Made by a program: the position numbers and the translations under genes. The notes under the pieces are model-generated. The model saw only the letters and a list, made by a program, of their open reading frames with translations, did no database searches and was not told where the DNA came from. This document shows positions 1 through 12,504 of a stretch of 64,000 nucleotides of DNA, in pieces. The DNA is from Microbotryum silenes-acaulis (lineage: Eukaryota; Basidiomycota; Microbotryomycetes; Microbotryales; Microbotryaceae). Numbering within the stretch: the first letter of the stretch is position 1; every line of letters starts with the position of its first letter. The DNA lies in contig QPFY01000014.1 of NCBI GenBank assembly GCA_003665825.1, positions 186,001 to 250,000 of the forward strand. Reading direction: 5' to 3'.

Positions 1-1253
1 CGGCAGCATTGGCTTGGTACCCTCGATCAAGTGGACCTCCCAGATGTTTTTGAGCAGCGAGGCGGGAGCACCGAGCGAGTAGGAAGCGAGCAGATGATGG
101 GCGGCATGGTTGTGGAAGCCGTCGTCGTTGAAGTAAGTGTGCTTGCTGTGGGCGGGCAAGTTATGAGGAAACGTCAACGATGTTCCGGCGAGTGAGCTTC
201 TGACAAAGTCTACGTACGTGATGTGGTTCTCCTACAGTGATTGTTGAGAAATGGCGTGTCAGTTCACGTGTCAGTTCATTCAATGAGCAACCTCGACCCC
301 CGAGCGCACACGAGCAGGAGTGGGGAGCTGGTTGGAATCCATCGCCAAGCGCCGAGGGCAGAAAGCTAGCATAGCAACGCTGGTGGCCACAATCGTATTT
401 CCATTGGAAGGCGCCAAAGCCACGGCAAGAAAGAGAAGGAAACACTTGGCCCGAGGGCCGGACCCCTCGGAAGAACGGTGACGAGCAGGCGCCGGGCGCG
501 GCATACGAACCGCCTCGTCACCGAAGCATACCACACCGCGATCCGATTTGACGCACTGAATGCCATAGTCTAAAACCTGGAATGGGGTTTCGATGTGACT
601 TGGCGCGCTCGACGCAGCACCGCCCCCGCGTGCGACCGCTGGGTCGTAGCAGTTTGTGGTGGGTCGCACCGAAACACACACGGCCGCAGGTGGGCGATGT
701 CCACCACCTCGACCGAGTGGAGGGTTGCATTCCGCACCGTAAACACGCTCCGCAGCACTCTCGACAGCGAGCGCGAGCCGAGCGCCGTTGACGACGATGA
801 CGCCCCCACGTCGGGACACAGATGATCAACCCCGCGGTCGGCGGGAATCCGCGGTCGGCGGGAATCCATCACGAGCAGGTCATGCACCCATAACGGAGGG
901 GGAAAAAGGTAAGCCATAGATAAACAATCCCGACTGACCTCGAGCAGTTGTCGTACGGCCTTTCTCGAGTCGTAGCTTCGGCCAGGGCCATGGAGCAGGC
1001 CCGCTTGGGGCTCGTCGACGCCTCCATAGAGCTGCTTCGGCGTCAGGCCGGATGTCGAAGGCGCGGGTGACGAGACGCGAGGCGGTGTCGAAGCTGAGCC
1101 ATCGTGGTGCGACGAGGATGATCCGTCGTGAGCCCCGTTGGCGGGTGGGTACGACGTCGTACCGCTCGGCTGTGGCGCGGGCTGCGGGTGGTGCGCAATC
1201 GAGGTGGGCAGGATCGACGCCGACGACGACCGACGCGACGGGAAAGGCGCCAT
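1..1253 (-). CDS. Questin oxidase-like protein, 5' part (cut by window edge)
   Basis: The N-terminal part of a questin-oxidase-like (DUF4243) protein; known members are Baeyer-Villiger-type oxygenases of fungal aromatic polyketide metabolism, but many homologues have no assigned substrate. Proposed exons: 939..1253, 218..231 and 1..145, continuing off the left edge. After a Ser/Pro-rich leader of about 90 residues, the spliced product reads RQLLEENHITKH, then TYFNDDGFHNHAAHHLLASY and SLGAP, the conserved N-terminal signature of the family (NH, FND, HNHxxHHLLAxYxLGA). The start is the ATG at 1253, the only one ahead of this frame. The first intron (707 nt) is unusually long for this genome and the second exon is only 14 nt. 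Both rest on splice signals and family fit, so transcript confirmation is needed. Substrate and pathway cannot be told from the sequence, and no polyketide cluster is visible next to it. Confidence 0.72.
832..865. repeat. Two exact tandem copies of a 17-bp unit
   Basis: The unit CCGCGGTCGGCGGGAAT occurs twice head to tail, at 832-848 and 849-865. It lies inside the proposed long first intron of the questin-oxidase-like gene. No function is apparent. Confidence 0.9.
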
Positions 1254-2134
1254 GAGCGCAGCTGACAGACCTCGGCGGGTGGTGGAGAAGAGCAGCGCGA
1301 TAGGAAAATAGGGGTGGGACGGGCGGGCGATGCAAACTTGCGACTTGGAACGGCACGCGCCGGTGGTGGAGCGGAGACGAGTCGCTGGGGTCAGATTTAG
1401 GTCAAGTCAAGGTCATACGGAAGAGGGCGGCGCGAGGCGGCGCGTGACGACACAGTTACTAGTGAGCTCGCTCTATCCTGCCCGCCGGAAACAGGCCACT
1501 TCAGAAAGGACAAACTCGCCCGTCCCTAATAGGCGCGCCCCGCCCAACCCGCGCAAGCGCACAACTGAGGATGTTCTAACTTGGTAAAGCTCGCACGCCC
1601 ACGCCCACGCCGAAAACGCGCCAAGCGCGGCGCGTTGCCGAACGCCGAGCTGGTACCGCCAGCATCAGCTTGCACCAGATGTTCAATACCGCGCTACTTA
1701 CTACCCAAAGTCCGATCACATTTGTCTAATTCGTCACAAGGTACTCAAGAGATTTGATGCCAGCACATCCTACAAGAGCCTTTTTTATCAAAGTGGAAAT
1801 CGCATGACCGGACGGAATGACGGCACTGCTTGCATCTTCGGCAATGACCGATCGACGATTCAATCGGCCGAGTGATCAGGATGGCTTATTTGTGACCTCC
1901 TATTACCCGGGGCTTCCAAGCTGTATGGGGCGTGGGAATTTGCTGATTTGCTAGACAATCGTCGCAGGTTGTCATCCTCTCCTGTTTAGACAGAGAAACT
2001 TACCGAGACGGGAGTCTTCGCTTGACCCAGAGTTTTTCCGGCGCTATCCGGCGCATCCGGCGCCCGCGGGATTTAGCCGCAGCATACGGTATCCAACGCA
2101 GGTATGGCCAACCTCGTGGGGGTCACATTGTATT
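1254..2134. other. Intergenic region, no gene seen
   Basis: This stretch separates the 5' end of the questin-oxidase-like gene from the 3' end of the AP-3 beta gene. It should hold the promoter of the former and the 3' UTR of the latter. No open frame with a recognisable domain or coding-like codon use was found on either strand. Confidence 0.6.
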
Positions 2135-5100
2135 TCACGGTATTACTTCTCTCTCTGTGGACCCTATCGATTCACCTTTCTCGTCACTTATCGCTACCTC
2201 TTCCTCATCGCTCCCCTCTACGTCTTCTCCATCATCTTCATCGTCCTCGTCTCCTTTCTCATCTTCCTCATCGTCATCCTCCGTCTCCTCCTCGTCGTCG
2301 TCATCATCACCCTCGTCACTCTCCTCCTCACTCCCACTCTCATCCTTATAGAAATCCTCCAAAACCGCAAAACCCTTCCGTCTCGCCTGCATCCCCGCTC
2401 CACCCAACATCCCACTCACCGACCCAGACCTCGTGGCCCCCTCCACCCCATTCGCGGACCTCGCGAAATTTGTCGGGGTCAAAACAACCGCAGCTCCTTC
2501 GTGAGCGGAGTTCTTCAATGAGTCGGAACCGAAGCCGCTTAGGGGGGTTGGTGATCGACTTTGACCTCTTGAGCCTGGTGGGGTGGGGTCGAGCGATGGG
2601 GGAGGATCACGGATCGACGAAGGGGGGACTTTGGTTGGGTACGAAGGGACGCCAGACGGCGATGACGGTCCGAAGCCCAGGCGTTTGGTCGGTAGGGCTA
2701 GAGAGAAGCTTCCTAGGTCGAAGGGACCGTCTCCTGTGTTCGCGTCTATTCGAGTAGGAAGGAACGTCGACTCAGCAAGCTACGCGTGCTCAACCACGTC
2801 AGGACTAAGGACCCACCTCGCTCCACATCGAACGTCTTGCCTTCAAAGAGGATCTTGCGCGCTTGCTCATTCGACATCGTCCTCGCCTTGTCCGACTCCG
2901 ACTCGGTATTCGCGTCGCCACTCGTCCCCGTAAAGTCCTCCACCATCACGCCCTTGTTAAAGTCCTCTTCCCCAAGACCGACTCTGGCCTTGCCCACATC
3001 CGCTCGTCCGAGCCCCGCCGCTCCGAGAACCCCTTTTAAGAACCTTGCTCGATCCCGCACCTCGTAGGTAAGATCATACCGTGCCAAAGTCGCCAGGTAT
3101 TCGAACAAGAGCGAGTACTCGCGCAAATAGGGGGTCGAGCTCGTCATAGTTGACGCGACGACGCATTTGGCCGAAAGCGTGAGCACTTGCAGTTTCGCGA
3201 TCTCGGATTCCTCAGCGAAGCCGATCGCGCCCAAGCGGACGACGTCGGGTGCGACGGTCGACACAAGGCCGTCGGATACGAATTGTCCGACCAGCCAATA
3301 AATCGTCGCGCGAGTTGTCGGGGCTTTGATTCGATCGGCCTCGAGCAAATCAACGAGACGCGTGATGACGGCTGGACGAGAAGTCGAGCTCGGTAGATAG
3401 GGTGACCTCAACAGTGATCGCAAGACGAGGACCGATTGCGCGATGATTACTTCTATTGTAAGTTGGGTATCAAACACTCTCAGAAGACCCCACCCGGTTG
3501 AACGGAGAGTCTCGACAGCTTACCGTGTTTGCTCTGGGTGAGCTCGATCAGCGTTTGGAGGCACTCTTCGGAAACCGCCGGTACCTGCTGAGCGCACGAG
3601 CCTATGGCCTTGATAGCATCCGCGGAAAACATCTCGTCACCATCTTTGACGTAGACCTGGCAATTTGATAGGGTCCGAGCGTTAGCAGCGTAGTGCAGAC
3701 AGTGGCACTCATTTCGCTTACCGATAGTTCCTTCATGATCTCGCGCACGTTCGTTTGGTTCGTCAAGGCCACGAGGATTCTCAAACGAGCCTGCTTCAAC
3801 GACAAGACCTCAGAGAAACGCACGTAAAACTCGGACACGTGCTCAGCGAGGAGCTCCGGTCTCGTCGAGGCTACGATGGCGCAATCTTCGAGCACGATCG
3901 CTTGGACCTCGGGCGAGGATCTCAGCAGTCGGAGCAGCGGTCGTACAATCTTGGGCAAACGATCGGAAGGTGCAAGGTAGTAGTGAACCTTGATCGTCGC
4001 CGACACGACCGAAGGGTTGATGTGCTGCAACAGCGCATCCGAGGCCTTCAGCAAGAGTTCGGCATCCGGGTCGAGTTTGCCTTCCCGAGCCGGATCGAGG
4101 AAGAATGATCGGCCATACTGCAAGAGAACGCGTAGGACAACGGTCTGGCCCCACTCCTCGACGTCGACGAGCATGCGACACCATTTGCGGAAACACGGGT
4201 GGACCAGATCCCATCGCGTTGGGCACATTTCTTCCCACGCCGACAACGCCGATCCAATCGTCAGCGGGCTCGCCGAGTTGAGCAGCACGATCAAAGTCGG
4301 CAGCAATTGGTTGCGGTTCTCGGTCGTCGGGTCCGCTCTCCACAAGGTCGCGACCGCATCGGCCGTGTCTCGGCGGACGTACCACGCGCCGTCGCGTGCC
4401 CCTTTGGAAACAGCAACGCCGACGAGCGAACGAATGTCGGGCAGGTTCATGGACGAGAGCGTTTTGATGGCGCCGGCGCGTACAATCGGATTCGAGTCCG
4501 ACAGATCCTTCTGGTAGGCGTTAATGGACAAGAGGGCGAGCTCGGGGGCAGAGTTGGCGCAGTGGATAATGTAGAGCGAGATGAGCGTGCGAGCCTGCAG
4601 CGGTGTCGATGGGGACAGCAGGGAGGTGACGAGCGGGAAGAAGCCCAAGACGGGCAGTTTTTTGGTCATCATCTGCAAGTACATTGGATAACATGTTCAG
4701 CTACCAGTTCTCAGCATGTTGAAAGCCACGAACGGTACGGAACTTACCGCGATGACCCTCTTGAGTCCGTCAACTCGATCGCTCTCCCGTTTCGACGCCA
4801 GCATCTTCTTCGTCTCCTCGATCCCCGCAGAGGTGATAACGGCTCCATTCTCTAGATATCGTCCTGAGCCTCCCCCACTGCCACTTGCGAAGCCATCCTG
4901 TGTAATGCAGAGAGGTCGAAGCGAAAGGTCAGCTGACAGCTGCGCGACGTCATTACGGAGCCTGGCAGCCGGCGGGCAAAGATGGGGTAACTTGCAATCA
5001 GGCCCAGGTCACGCGAGTGCTCTGCGTAGTGTTATCGGTCCTTTTTCAGTCACATGATTCCGTACGGAGACAAAGGTAAGCTTCGACTGACCGGCCAAAT

Positions 5101-5167
5101 TCTCCCCCAGTCGTGCTCCGAGCCTCTGCGCATTCGTCTTAAGCGATGCAAGCGCATTCTCAGTCAT
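2135..5167 (-). CDS. APL6: AP-3 adaptor complex subunit beta
   Basis: Large beta subunit of the AP-3 adaptor, which sorts cargo from Golgi/endosomes to the vacuole. Exons: complement(join(2135..2745,2817..3452,3524..3656,3722..4672,4748..4897,5066..5167)), all joined in frame, giving about 860 residues. The N-terminus (MTENALASLKTNAQRLGARL) is followed by the armadillo-like adaptin domain with KRVIA joined to MMTKKLPVLGFFPLV, HCANSAPELALLSINAYQKD and IVRAGAIKTLSSM, which are typical of beta adaptins. The C-terminus is a hinge with a very long Asp/Glu/Ser tract after FYKDE, as in fungal AP-3 beta. Fungal AP-3 beta proteins usually lack a large ear, so this length is normal. Exon 1 uses the donor at 5065 rather than the nearer GTCAGT at 5091, because only the former keeps the frame. 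The start is the ATG at 5167. Confidence 0.93.
2180..2345. repeat. Low-complexity (TCMTCN)n tract coding the acidic hinge
   Basis: A pyrimidine-rich, TCATCN-like low-complexity stretch on the plus strand. It encodes the Asp/Glu-rich hinge of AP-3 beta on the minus strand and is part of that gene, not a separate element. Confidence 0.8.
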
Positions 5168-5844
5168 GATGAGGGTGCTAGTGATGGGACCAGCAAGACG
5201 CCTTGACTAGATACCCAACTCGTGATGCGAAGCGTTACGGCGTGCAAGTCAGTCGATTGATCGAGCTCCACCTGGCGACGATGACGATTCTGTAGGCGAG
5301 CCCGGAGCCTTTGGACGAGACGACAGAGGCGGTGGAGAACAATCGTTACCAGGTCCGGTATATTTGAACGGATTTGAGTCGTGTGCAACCACTCCGACCT
5401 CCAGGCTTGACGTGAGCCGAACGAGGTGATGCCGAGAGCGCCAAGAACGACGAGTTGAGAGGCGGACCCGCGTGGCAGATCGTGGCTCGGGCTATTTTCA
5501 CCCCACGACACATATTAATCGAAGCATCAGGACTCTCTCTATTTTGCCCCAGCCATCCTGACCCTAGTATTAAGCGAGGTGCTGTTGTACCGCAGCTGTT
5601 GCCACCCTCGAGAACATAGCCCCTAAGATAGGGGTCACACAGCCCGAGCAAAACTCAAGTTTGGAATCAGATCCCTTTCGTCCCAAACTTGCCGGGTGCT
5701 ATGTGCAAAGATTGCCTGTTCAGAAGGAACATTCCTATGGAGGAGAAGCTAGTCTATTTCTCAGCAGTCAAAATGATACAAAAGATCGGCCTGGTCCCTC
5801 GGATACATAAAAGCGGTCGCAGACTCGAATAGCAACGGAAACCC
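5168..5844. other. Intergenic region between AP-3 beta and the ENA-type pump
   Basis: Contains the AP-3 beta upstream region and the 3' end of the ENA-type ATPase transcription unit. Short open frames are present but none shows a domain or plausible codon bias. Confidence 0.55.
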
Positions 5845-8800
5845 CTAAACTTCCTGATCAGGTTGGATCGTCTTCCACGCCGCAAAGACGCCGGGCATCT
5901 CCTCGATCTCTTCAGGGTGTCGCGCGGCTCGGATACGGAAGTATACTCGCTTGCCGTACTTGTACAGTTCGACGAGCACGATAAAGCCGAGCAAGGCGAT
6001 GAAGGAAGCCCCGATCTCCCACGAGATTTCGGTATGGCCAAAGACGACCCGGTTCAGGCCAGGAATATCTGCGGGAAGGAGTGGGCGCAAAACGATCAGG
6101 ATCAGGTTCAAGCATTCACAGTGATTGACTTTCTCCATCAGGCTCTACTTACAAATGATGGGGAAGACAGTGAGGAATCCGAGCGCGACGGACCAGAACA
6201 AGAACCGGTTCGCCCAAAGGTCGCGCGTCCACTGCGTGAGGGGTCGCTCGCTGTTGTCGCGCAGCTTGAAAAGACTACGGCGCAGATCCTTAACGAACCA
6301 GGCCAAGAAGAGGCAGTTCCACGTCATAGTCGCTGCAGCACGCGAACGAGAACGAAGGGTCAGAATCACTCTATACGGAGGTAGTATGCGCGGAATTTCG
6401 GCACCCACCAAAGGTAGCCGAACGAGCCTTGAACACCAATTCGGAACCGTCACCGATCGAGTTGTTCGAGTCAATGCCAAGGTTGCCGTCGCCAAAGCCC
6501 CAAACGATGGTGACAAAGACGCCGAGGCAGGTTGCTCCACCGAGAATGCCGTAGACGACCATGTCGATCAGGATCTCAGGAGTGAAGATCCCCGTCTTAA
6601 GCGAATGGGGCTTGCGTTTCATGATGTCGGGCGATGCCTTTTCGGCGCCGAGTCCCATGGCGGGGAAACTAGCCGTCGCACAAATGACTGTAATTGCGAA
6701 CAAACGAGAGAGCGCGTTAGTACCGCGCGCTTCATATTCTTAGCACCTGAAGGTGACCATGTTGGACTGACCGTAAAGGATCTCGATGGGTGTTAGAGGG
6801 AAGACGGAAAGGTTCATCGCATCCTTGAACGCGAGACCGACGAGCAAGACGATAGCCTGCATGACGTTACCAGCGAGCAAGTGCAGCACAAACTTTTGGA
6901 TATTGTCAAACATGCGACGGCCTTCCTCGATGGCGTTTAGGATCGAGGCAAAGTTGTCGTCTGCAAGCACGAGGTCCGAGGCGTCCTTGGCGACATCACT
7001 GCCTGTGCCCATGCCGATGCCGACATCGGCACGCTTGAGCGAAGGGGAATCGTTCACTCCGTCACCGGTCATGGCGCAGAACGCCTTGCGTCGGTGGAGC
7101 GCATCGACCATTCGTGTCTTGGTGTGAGGCGCGCACCGAGCAATAACGAGAGGGAGAAGGGGAAGAGCATCGACCTCGTCGTCCGACAAGCGATCGAACT
7201 CCGCCGCAGTCATGACCATGGCGTCGGCCGAGCCCTTTGAGAGCGCGTTGATGTTGCGAGGCAAGATTCCGACTTGAAGAGCGATCGCTCGTGCGGTCGA
7301 GGGGTGATCTCCGGTAAGCATGTGGACTTGAATACCAGCATGGTGGCAGCTCCTCACGGCGCCCTGGGTTTCGTTGCGAGGGGGATCTGCAAGGCCGGAA
7401 GGAACGTGTTAGGCGTCAGTATCACGGGCAGAAGTACGCCCTTTTTTTCTCTCTTCGAAAACTCACCATACAAACCGACAAGGCCTTGCAGAGTCATATC
7501 AGCCTCGACCTCCTCTCGGCTAGGATTATCGGCGCCGGTGTACAGCCACGGCTTCTGCGCCAAGGCAAGCACACGAAGACCTTGCTCGGCGAGCGCGTCG
7601 ACGTTCGCAAGCACGTTTTCCTTTATCGCCTCGTCGAGGGGCACAGGACCGTCTTCGAGTTCGATCGTCTTGCAGGCATCAAAGATGCGCTCGACTGCGC
7701 CCTTCATGAAGACGGAGCGCTTCTCGTCCGAGTTGCGAGCGTAGATGACGGACATGCGCTTGAGGTCAGAGTCGAAGGGGAACTCTTGGATTTGAGCTGC
7801 GAGAGGCATCAAGTTGTATCGGTCAGTAATTTAATCGGACCATCGCTGTTGACCAAGTTTACCACCTGGACTCACTCCACGCGGCGCCGTCACCGACGGT
7901 CCAGCGCTCGCGACCCCATTCGAAGCGATGGGCGAGGACTTGGATCGCACATTCGGTCGGATCACCACGAGCGGCCCATCCTTCCTCGTCTTGGAAGACC
8001 TTGGCGACGTTGCACATCGAAGCGACGTTGAGCAGTGTCTCCAAGGGCGTTCCGTGGGTCGAGATCAGTTCCTTCGCGGAAGCTTTTCCGGGCTGCTTGG
8101 ATGGCGAGGAATCGTTGCCTCGGGTGTTCTCCCTCTTGGCCGACTCAGCGGGGGATTCGGAGGTGAAAGACAGGTCGCCGAGGGTCGGGTTGAAGGCCTC
8201 GTTCGAGTCACCAATGAGGATCGTGCCTCGCGATGGAACCCAAGCCGCTTTGCAGACCATCTTGCCTTGCGTCAGCGTCCCCGTTTTGTCACTGCAAATG
8301 TCGGTACTAGAGAAACGTCGGTCGAAATGCATCAGCATTTGCCCTGGAGTTAGAAGTAGCGGCTAAGGAACGTACACTGCGCCAAGTGCTTCGAGGGAAT
8401 CGAGTTTGCGTACGATGACGTTACGCTTAACCATGGCCCGCGTTCCACCCGCAAGCGTGATGGTAAGAACGACAACGAGCGAAGCGGGAATCATCGAGAG
8501 ACCGGTGGCGATGGCGTCTGCGCAGCCGAAGGACCGGAGCCGGGTTAGACTAATGCAGTTAACCGAAAGCGACTCAGGAGGCAAGCTTACAAAGAATAAT
8601 CTCCTTGTTGGAGGTAAAGTTGTTGGCCGCGAATGCGATCAAAGCAAAGACGCAAGCGATGCCGAAGAGTCCTGCAAGCAGCGATTGCATTATTTCCCGT
8701 CAATGCGCAGTCCCTTAAAGACCCCATTGCGAACGCCCAGCCACGTACCGATAGCAAGCCACGAAAGGGTTCGCTGGAGCGGGGTACCGACATTCGTGCC

Positions 8801-10507
8801 CAAAAATTGACCGATCACGTCCCACGTTGTGAGAGCGTAGGCCGAAACGTAGCGGTGCCAGGGGGCATGCCCGTCCTCGTTCTTGCGAACCTTGCGCACG
8901 CGCGTATCACCACCTCGCAGCGACTCGGCGATGGCTCCAATCTCGGTGCGCATTCCGATTGCGGTCACAACACCTTTGGCACGTCCCTTGGTGACGGTCG
9001 AAGAGGTGTAGGCCATGTTGATGCGATCTGAAGATAGTAACACCGAGCTGATCAGTATTCGCACGAAACGACTCAAAGCGCCTGGAGGACTTGAACGACG
9101 AACCTCCAACACCGATGTCTCGCGGGTCAATAGGTGTTCCATCCTTCTTGCCGAATAAGGCATTGGGGTCCTTGGCGACGGGAAGCGATTCTCCTGTGAG
9201 GAGGGCCTCGTCGGTCTCAAAGTTTGCCGCTTCGATAATTCGTAGATCGGCGGGGATCGTGTCACCTACGAACGCGTGGTACATGAATTACAGCGTGGTC
9301 AGCAAAATAATCCCAAAAACGAACTAATGAGCAACCAGATTGGGAACTTACCCGTCTTGACCTCGACGATGTCACCCACGACGACTTCGGGCGCTGGGAT
9401 GCCGATGGATTTGCCGTTGCGGATGACTTGGGCGGTAGGCGAAGCGAGCGAGCGCAACGAGTCCATCGTTTTGGCGCTCTTGTATTCTCTGCAGGATGGT
9501 GTGGGGACAGTAGCTACACTGTAAGCATCCCATAATGGCAGTCTGAGCCGCTCTTAGTCCGCGGCACCGTCCACTGGTGCTATTGTTAGTCAAACGAAGT
9601 TGACGGCAGTTCCCGTGGCGGTTCTTGCTTCGCGACGTCATCGCCCCCACCCGCTCTCGACCGCCGCTGAAGACCGCCGGTGGCACCAGGTCGAACCTTG
9701 GACGTGCAGGAGAAACTAAAGGCACTTCGATTGTAGTTTTGGACTTACTGTACGAAACCAACGGTCTAGATACAGCCAGAACAACGCAAATCATAGAAAG
9801 GGTCAGCTCGAATGCCCCTATCGGACCTCGCTCGCGGCATCCCGTCGGAACCCAGCTTGCGCAAGCAACGTTGCAGCAAATTGCACTCACAACATTGATG
9901 GCGACGACGGCGGCGATGACACCGGCTTCGATCCATGATTGAATGCCCAAAGAGACAGCAAAGCAGATAATTAAACTAGCGCCGAAATAAGAATGGGTTA
10001 TCTCCGAGTCAGCTCGAGCAGAGCGATACAGTATGAGCGTTGCCCCACCCCCGGGCCGGGCAGAAGCGCCAAGCTTTCGAGGAGTCGACCTCTTCGGGGG
10101 TTCCCATCTCGGCCGTCATGGGGGACTAATCCCCCGAAAAAGCAGACACGGAGGCGATCGGTAGGTCACACACATACCCAATATTGAAGGCATGACGGTG
10201 AATATGAAAGTAAAAGCAGGAAGACGGCAACTCACACGAGCATCATGGCGTTGAAGATTTGAGTGGCGAGGATCGACCAGACCGATACGCCTCCGCCGCC
10301 GGAGAGCGCGTTCGGACCGTCAAGTCTTTGTCGCTCCGAGACGACCTCGTTCTTGAGGCCATGGTCGGCATCACTGTCGAACTGGGAGACGGCTTCCGAA
10401 GCAGAGAGCAAGAAGGGGGGCTTCTCTTCGGTCAGGGTCGTGGCAGATGCAGATCCACTCGGCGCGAGCCCCTTCTCCGAGTTCGGGTTCACGGTTGGCA
10501 AGCTCAT
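5845..10507 (-). CDS. ENA1: ENA-type P-type ATPase (Na+/K+ efflux, type IID)
   Basis: Plasma-membrane P-type ATPase that exports Na+ or K+, important at high salt or alkaline pH. Exons: complement(join(5845..6068,6153..6332,6409..6687,6772..7386,7467..7796,7876..8306,8376..8517,8591..8671,8749..9027,9104..9265,9352..9488,9749..9765,9891..9975,10236..10507)), 3234 nt, about 1077 residues, close to yeast ENA1. Visible parts, in order: cation-ATPase N-terminal domain (LDGPNALSGGGGVSVW); actuator domain with TDEALLTGESLP; TM4 with MIPASLVVVLTIT, lacking the Glu found in Ca2+ pumps, as is usual in fungal ENA proteins; phosphorylation site ICSDKTGTLTQGKM (catalytic Asp near residue 398); nucleotide-binding FDSDLKRMSV; hinge MLTGDHPSTA and MTGDGVNDSPSLK; then the C-terminal membrane helices. 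The 17-nt exon 9749..9765 is needed to complete the TVGFVQEYK segment. The start is the ATG at 10507. Confidence 0.95.
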
Positions 10508-12504
10508 CGAGCGATCTGGGTTATCTCAGATGTCTGGCGATTGAGGTCGGGATTTGGTTTCAGAAGACGAGGCCGGGCAATCCAAAGAAGGGTGTACCTT
10601 GGTTAGTCGAGTGTTGGTCTTTCTTGACGGTGAAGAGACCAATGTGAAGATGATCAAGAGGCGAGAGATCAAGTGAGCCAAAGTTGGAATCGAGCGCAGG
10701 TTATCACGGCAGGAGGACAAGCTGCGGAGAAGGGGCGTAAGGCATGGCATGAAACCTCGCTGCCGAGATCAAGGCACCCGTATTATGTACGCGCGAAATT
10801 TCCAGAGTTTCAAAATATGCTGCAGAACGATCAAGTCGCGCTGATCCGAAAACCGACGCCTTGGCGAACGGCCAAGAAAGGATGACGTGAGGTCGCGCGC
10901 TCAAGCTCAAAATCAGGGCCAACAATCTCAGGCGCCAAGCCTTGGGCGCCTTGGGCCAGTTGTGGCGCCGCCACCTCGTCGGCCGCTCGAAAACTTCGCA
11001 AGTTGGTCAGTCCGATCCGAGCGGTACATTCCGGTTGGGGTCACTCCGCAACCGGTTCGGCATGAAGTGTGGAGTGGCTAGCGATCACTGCCGGCCAGGA
11101 GGAAGCCTGAAGACGTGGATGTATGCATGCGGACGATCACCGGTGCACCGCTTGGGTGGCATCCACTTTGGGCTATGTACCACTCAGGTATCGCTTCCCA
11201 AATAGTTGATACATATGTACTTGTCCCTGTAGACGTTCGTCGGAAGTTGCAACAGACCTGATAGATCGCGGAAATTTGTGATCATATCTGGCGCCGTTAT
11301 TTCGGCACCTGTCGGTTTCAACCACATCGCTTGTACGTGGAACGAAGATCACCGGGTTGGTTGATCTTTATCAAAGCTCACGAACAGTCAGCTACTCCAT
11401 CACTCTAAGCAGGTAGTGGGTCCTTGAAGCTGCAGGGGCCAGGTCATTGTAAAAGCCCAGATTACTCAGCGGTAGGCGTAAGTAAAGGCGGGTTCCTTTT
11501 CCTCGTCGGTAGTAAGTATTCTAGGGGATCTGGAGATAGTAAACGGAGACAAGAGACAGTGTGGCTCTTTGTGAGAGATTAGGACAGTAGAGACACATAG
11601 ATAACAAATGCACAATGGTTGTCAGTCATAGGCAGGTAAATGAAAGAGAGATCAGGCAGGTTGGTCCGAAGTTGAGCTTGGACCTACTGGATGGCTGCCG
11701 AACCTTACAGTCACGTGAGCACCACGGGTGATCGACGCAGGCAGAAATAGCCAAAACAAGAACCGGCTTTAGTGGTGAGTTTACAAAAGTCTAAGCTTCT
11801 GCTTTCAGCTCTACATACTCTGCGCCTTGCGTTGGGTTCCTACCGACCTCAGGGTCTCACTGCAGAGAATGGAAAATCCGATGATGTCGGTTGAAATCGG
11901 CTAGGCTTGTTCCGTGGCTCTCCGTCACGGCACTCATTCGAAATTCACTCACCAACCTCGCATCATCAGCACTGCTCTACAGTTCGACCCCTTACGCAAT
12001 AGAGAAGGATATACTTCCACCCTAGACTATCCAATCGAGTTGCAAGCGCTATCTTCAGATCCGCCCGAATTGATACGTAAGTGCTGTCCGTGGTCGTCGT
12101 CGGCGAATTCCGTGTCGGTGCCAGTTGGGCCGTCGCAAGCTTCCCTGCTCTGGATCCATCGCCTCTCTCCATCAGTTCGCGTTTGGAATGGCCCGGCTTG
12201 TCCACCTCGTTCGTATACGACCGAGACGACGCATTTGATTGGCTCTTTCGGACCACGGCGCCCGTCGGTCGTCAGCGGGGAGGCACTTCGCCGCCATCCG
12301 CCGCTTGCTACTCCGCTCACGGCCTCGGGAGCTTCTTCGACTGTATCGGATGTGACCGATTCTGACCCTATTGATCGCTTTCACCTTTCAGATCCGTGTC
12401 CCTCAAACACGTCTTGGCCTCGGGTGCTTCGATTCTCGAATAGTCACACCGTGAGCGACAAGTAGTTCGATCGACCAATACCCGACGGACCTATCCTCGT
12501 CAAT
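10508..12504. other. Intergenic region (divergent promoters of ENA-type pump and phosphatase)
   Basis: About 2 kb between two divergently transcribed genes, so it should contain both promoters. A GTCACGTG E-box/CDE1-like motif is present at 11710-11717. Open frames at about 11.9-12.5 kb on both strands have no recognisable domain and no convincing start; I do not call a gene there. Confidence 0.5.

Noticed and set aside
11914..12465. 183-codon plus-strand frame upstream of the phosphatase
   Set aside because: No ATG start, no domain, and overlapping open frames of similar length on the other strand; treated as promoter/leader DNA.
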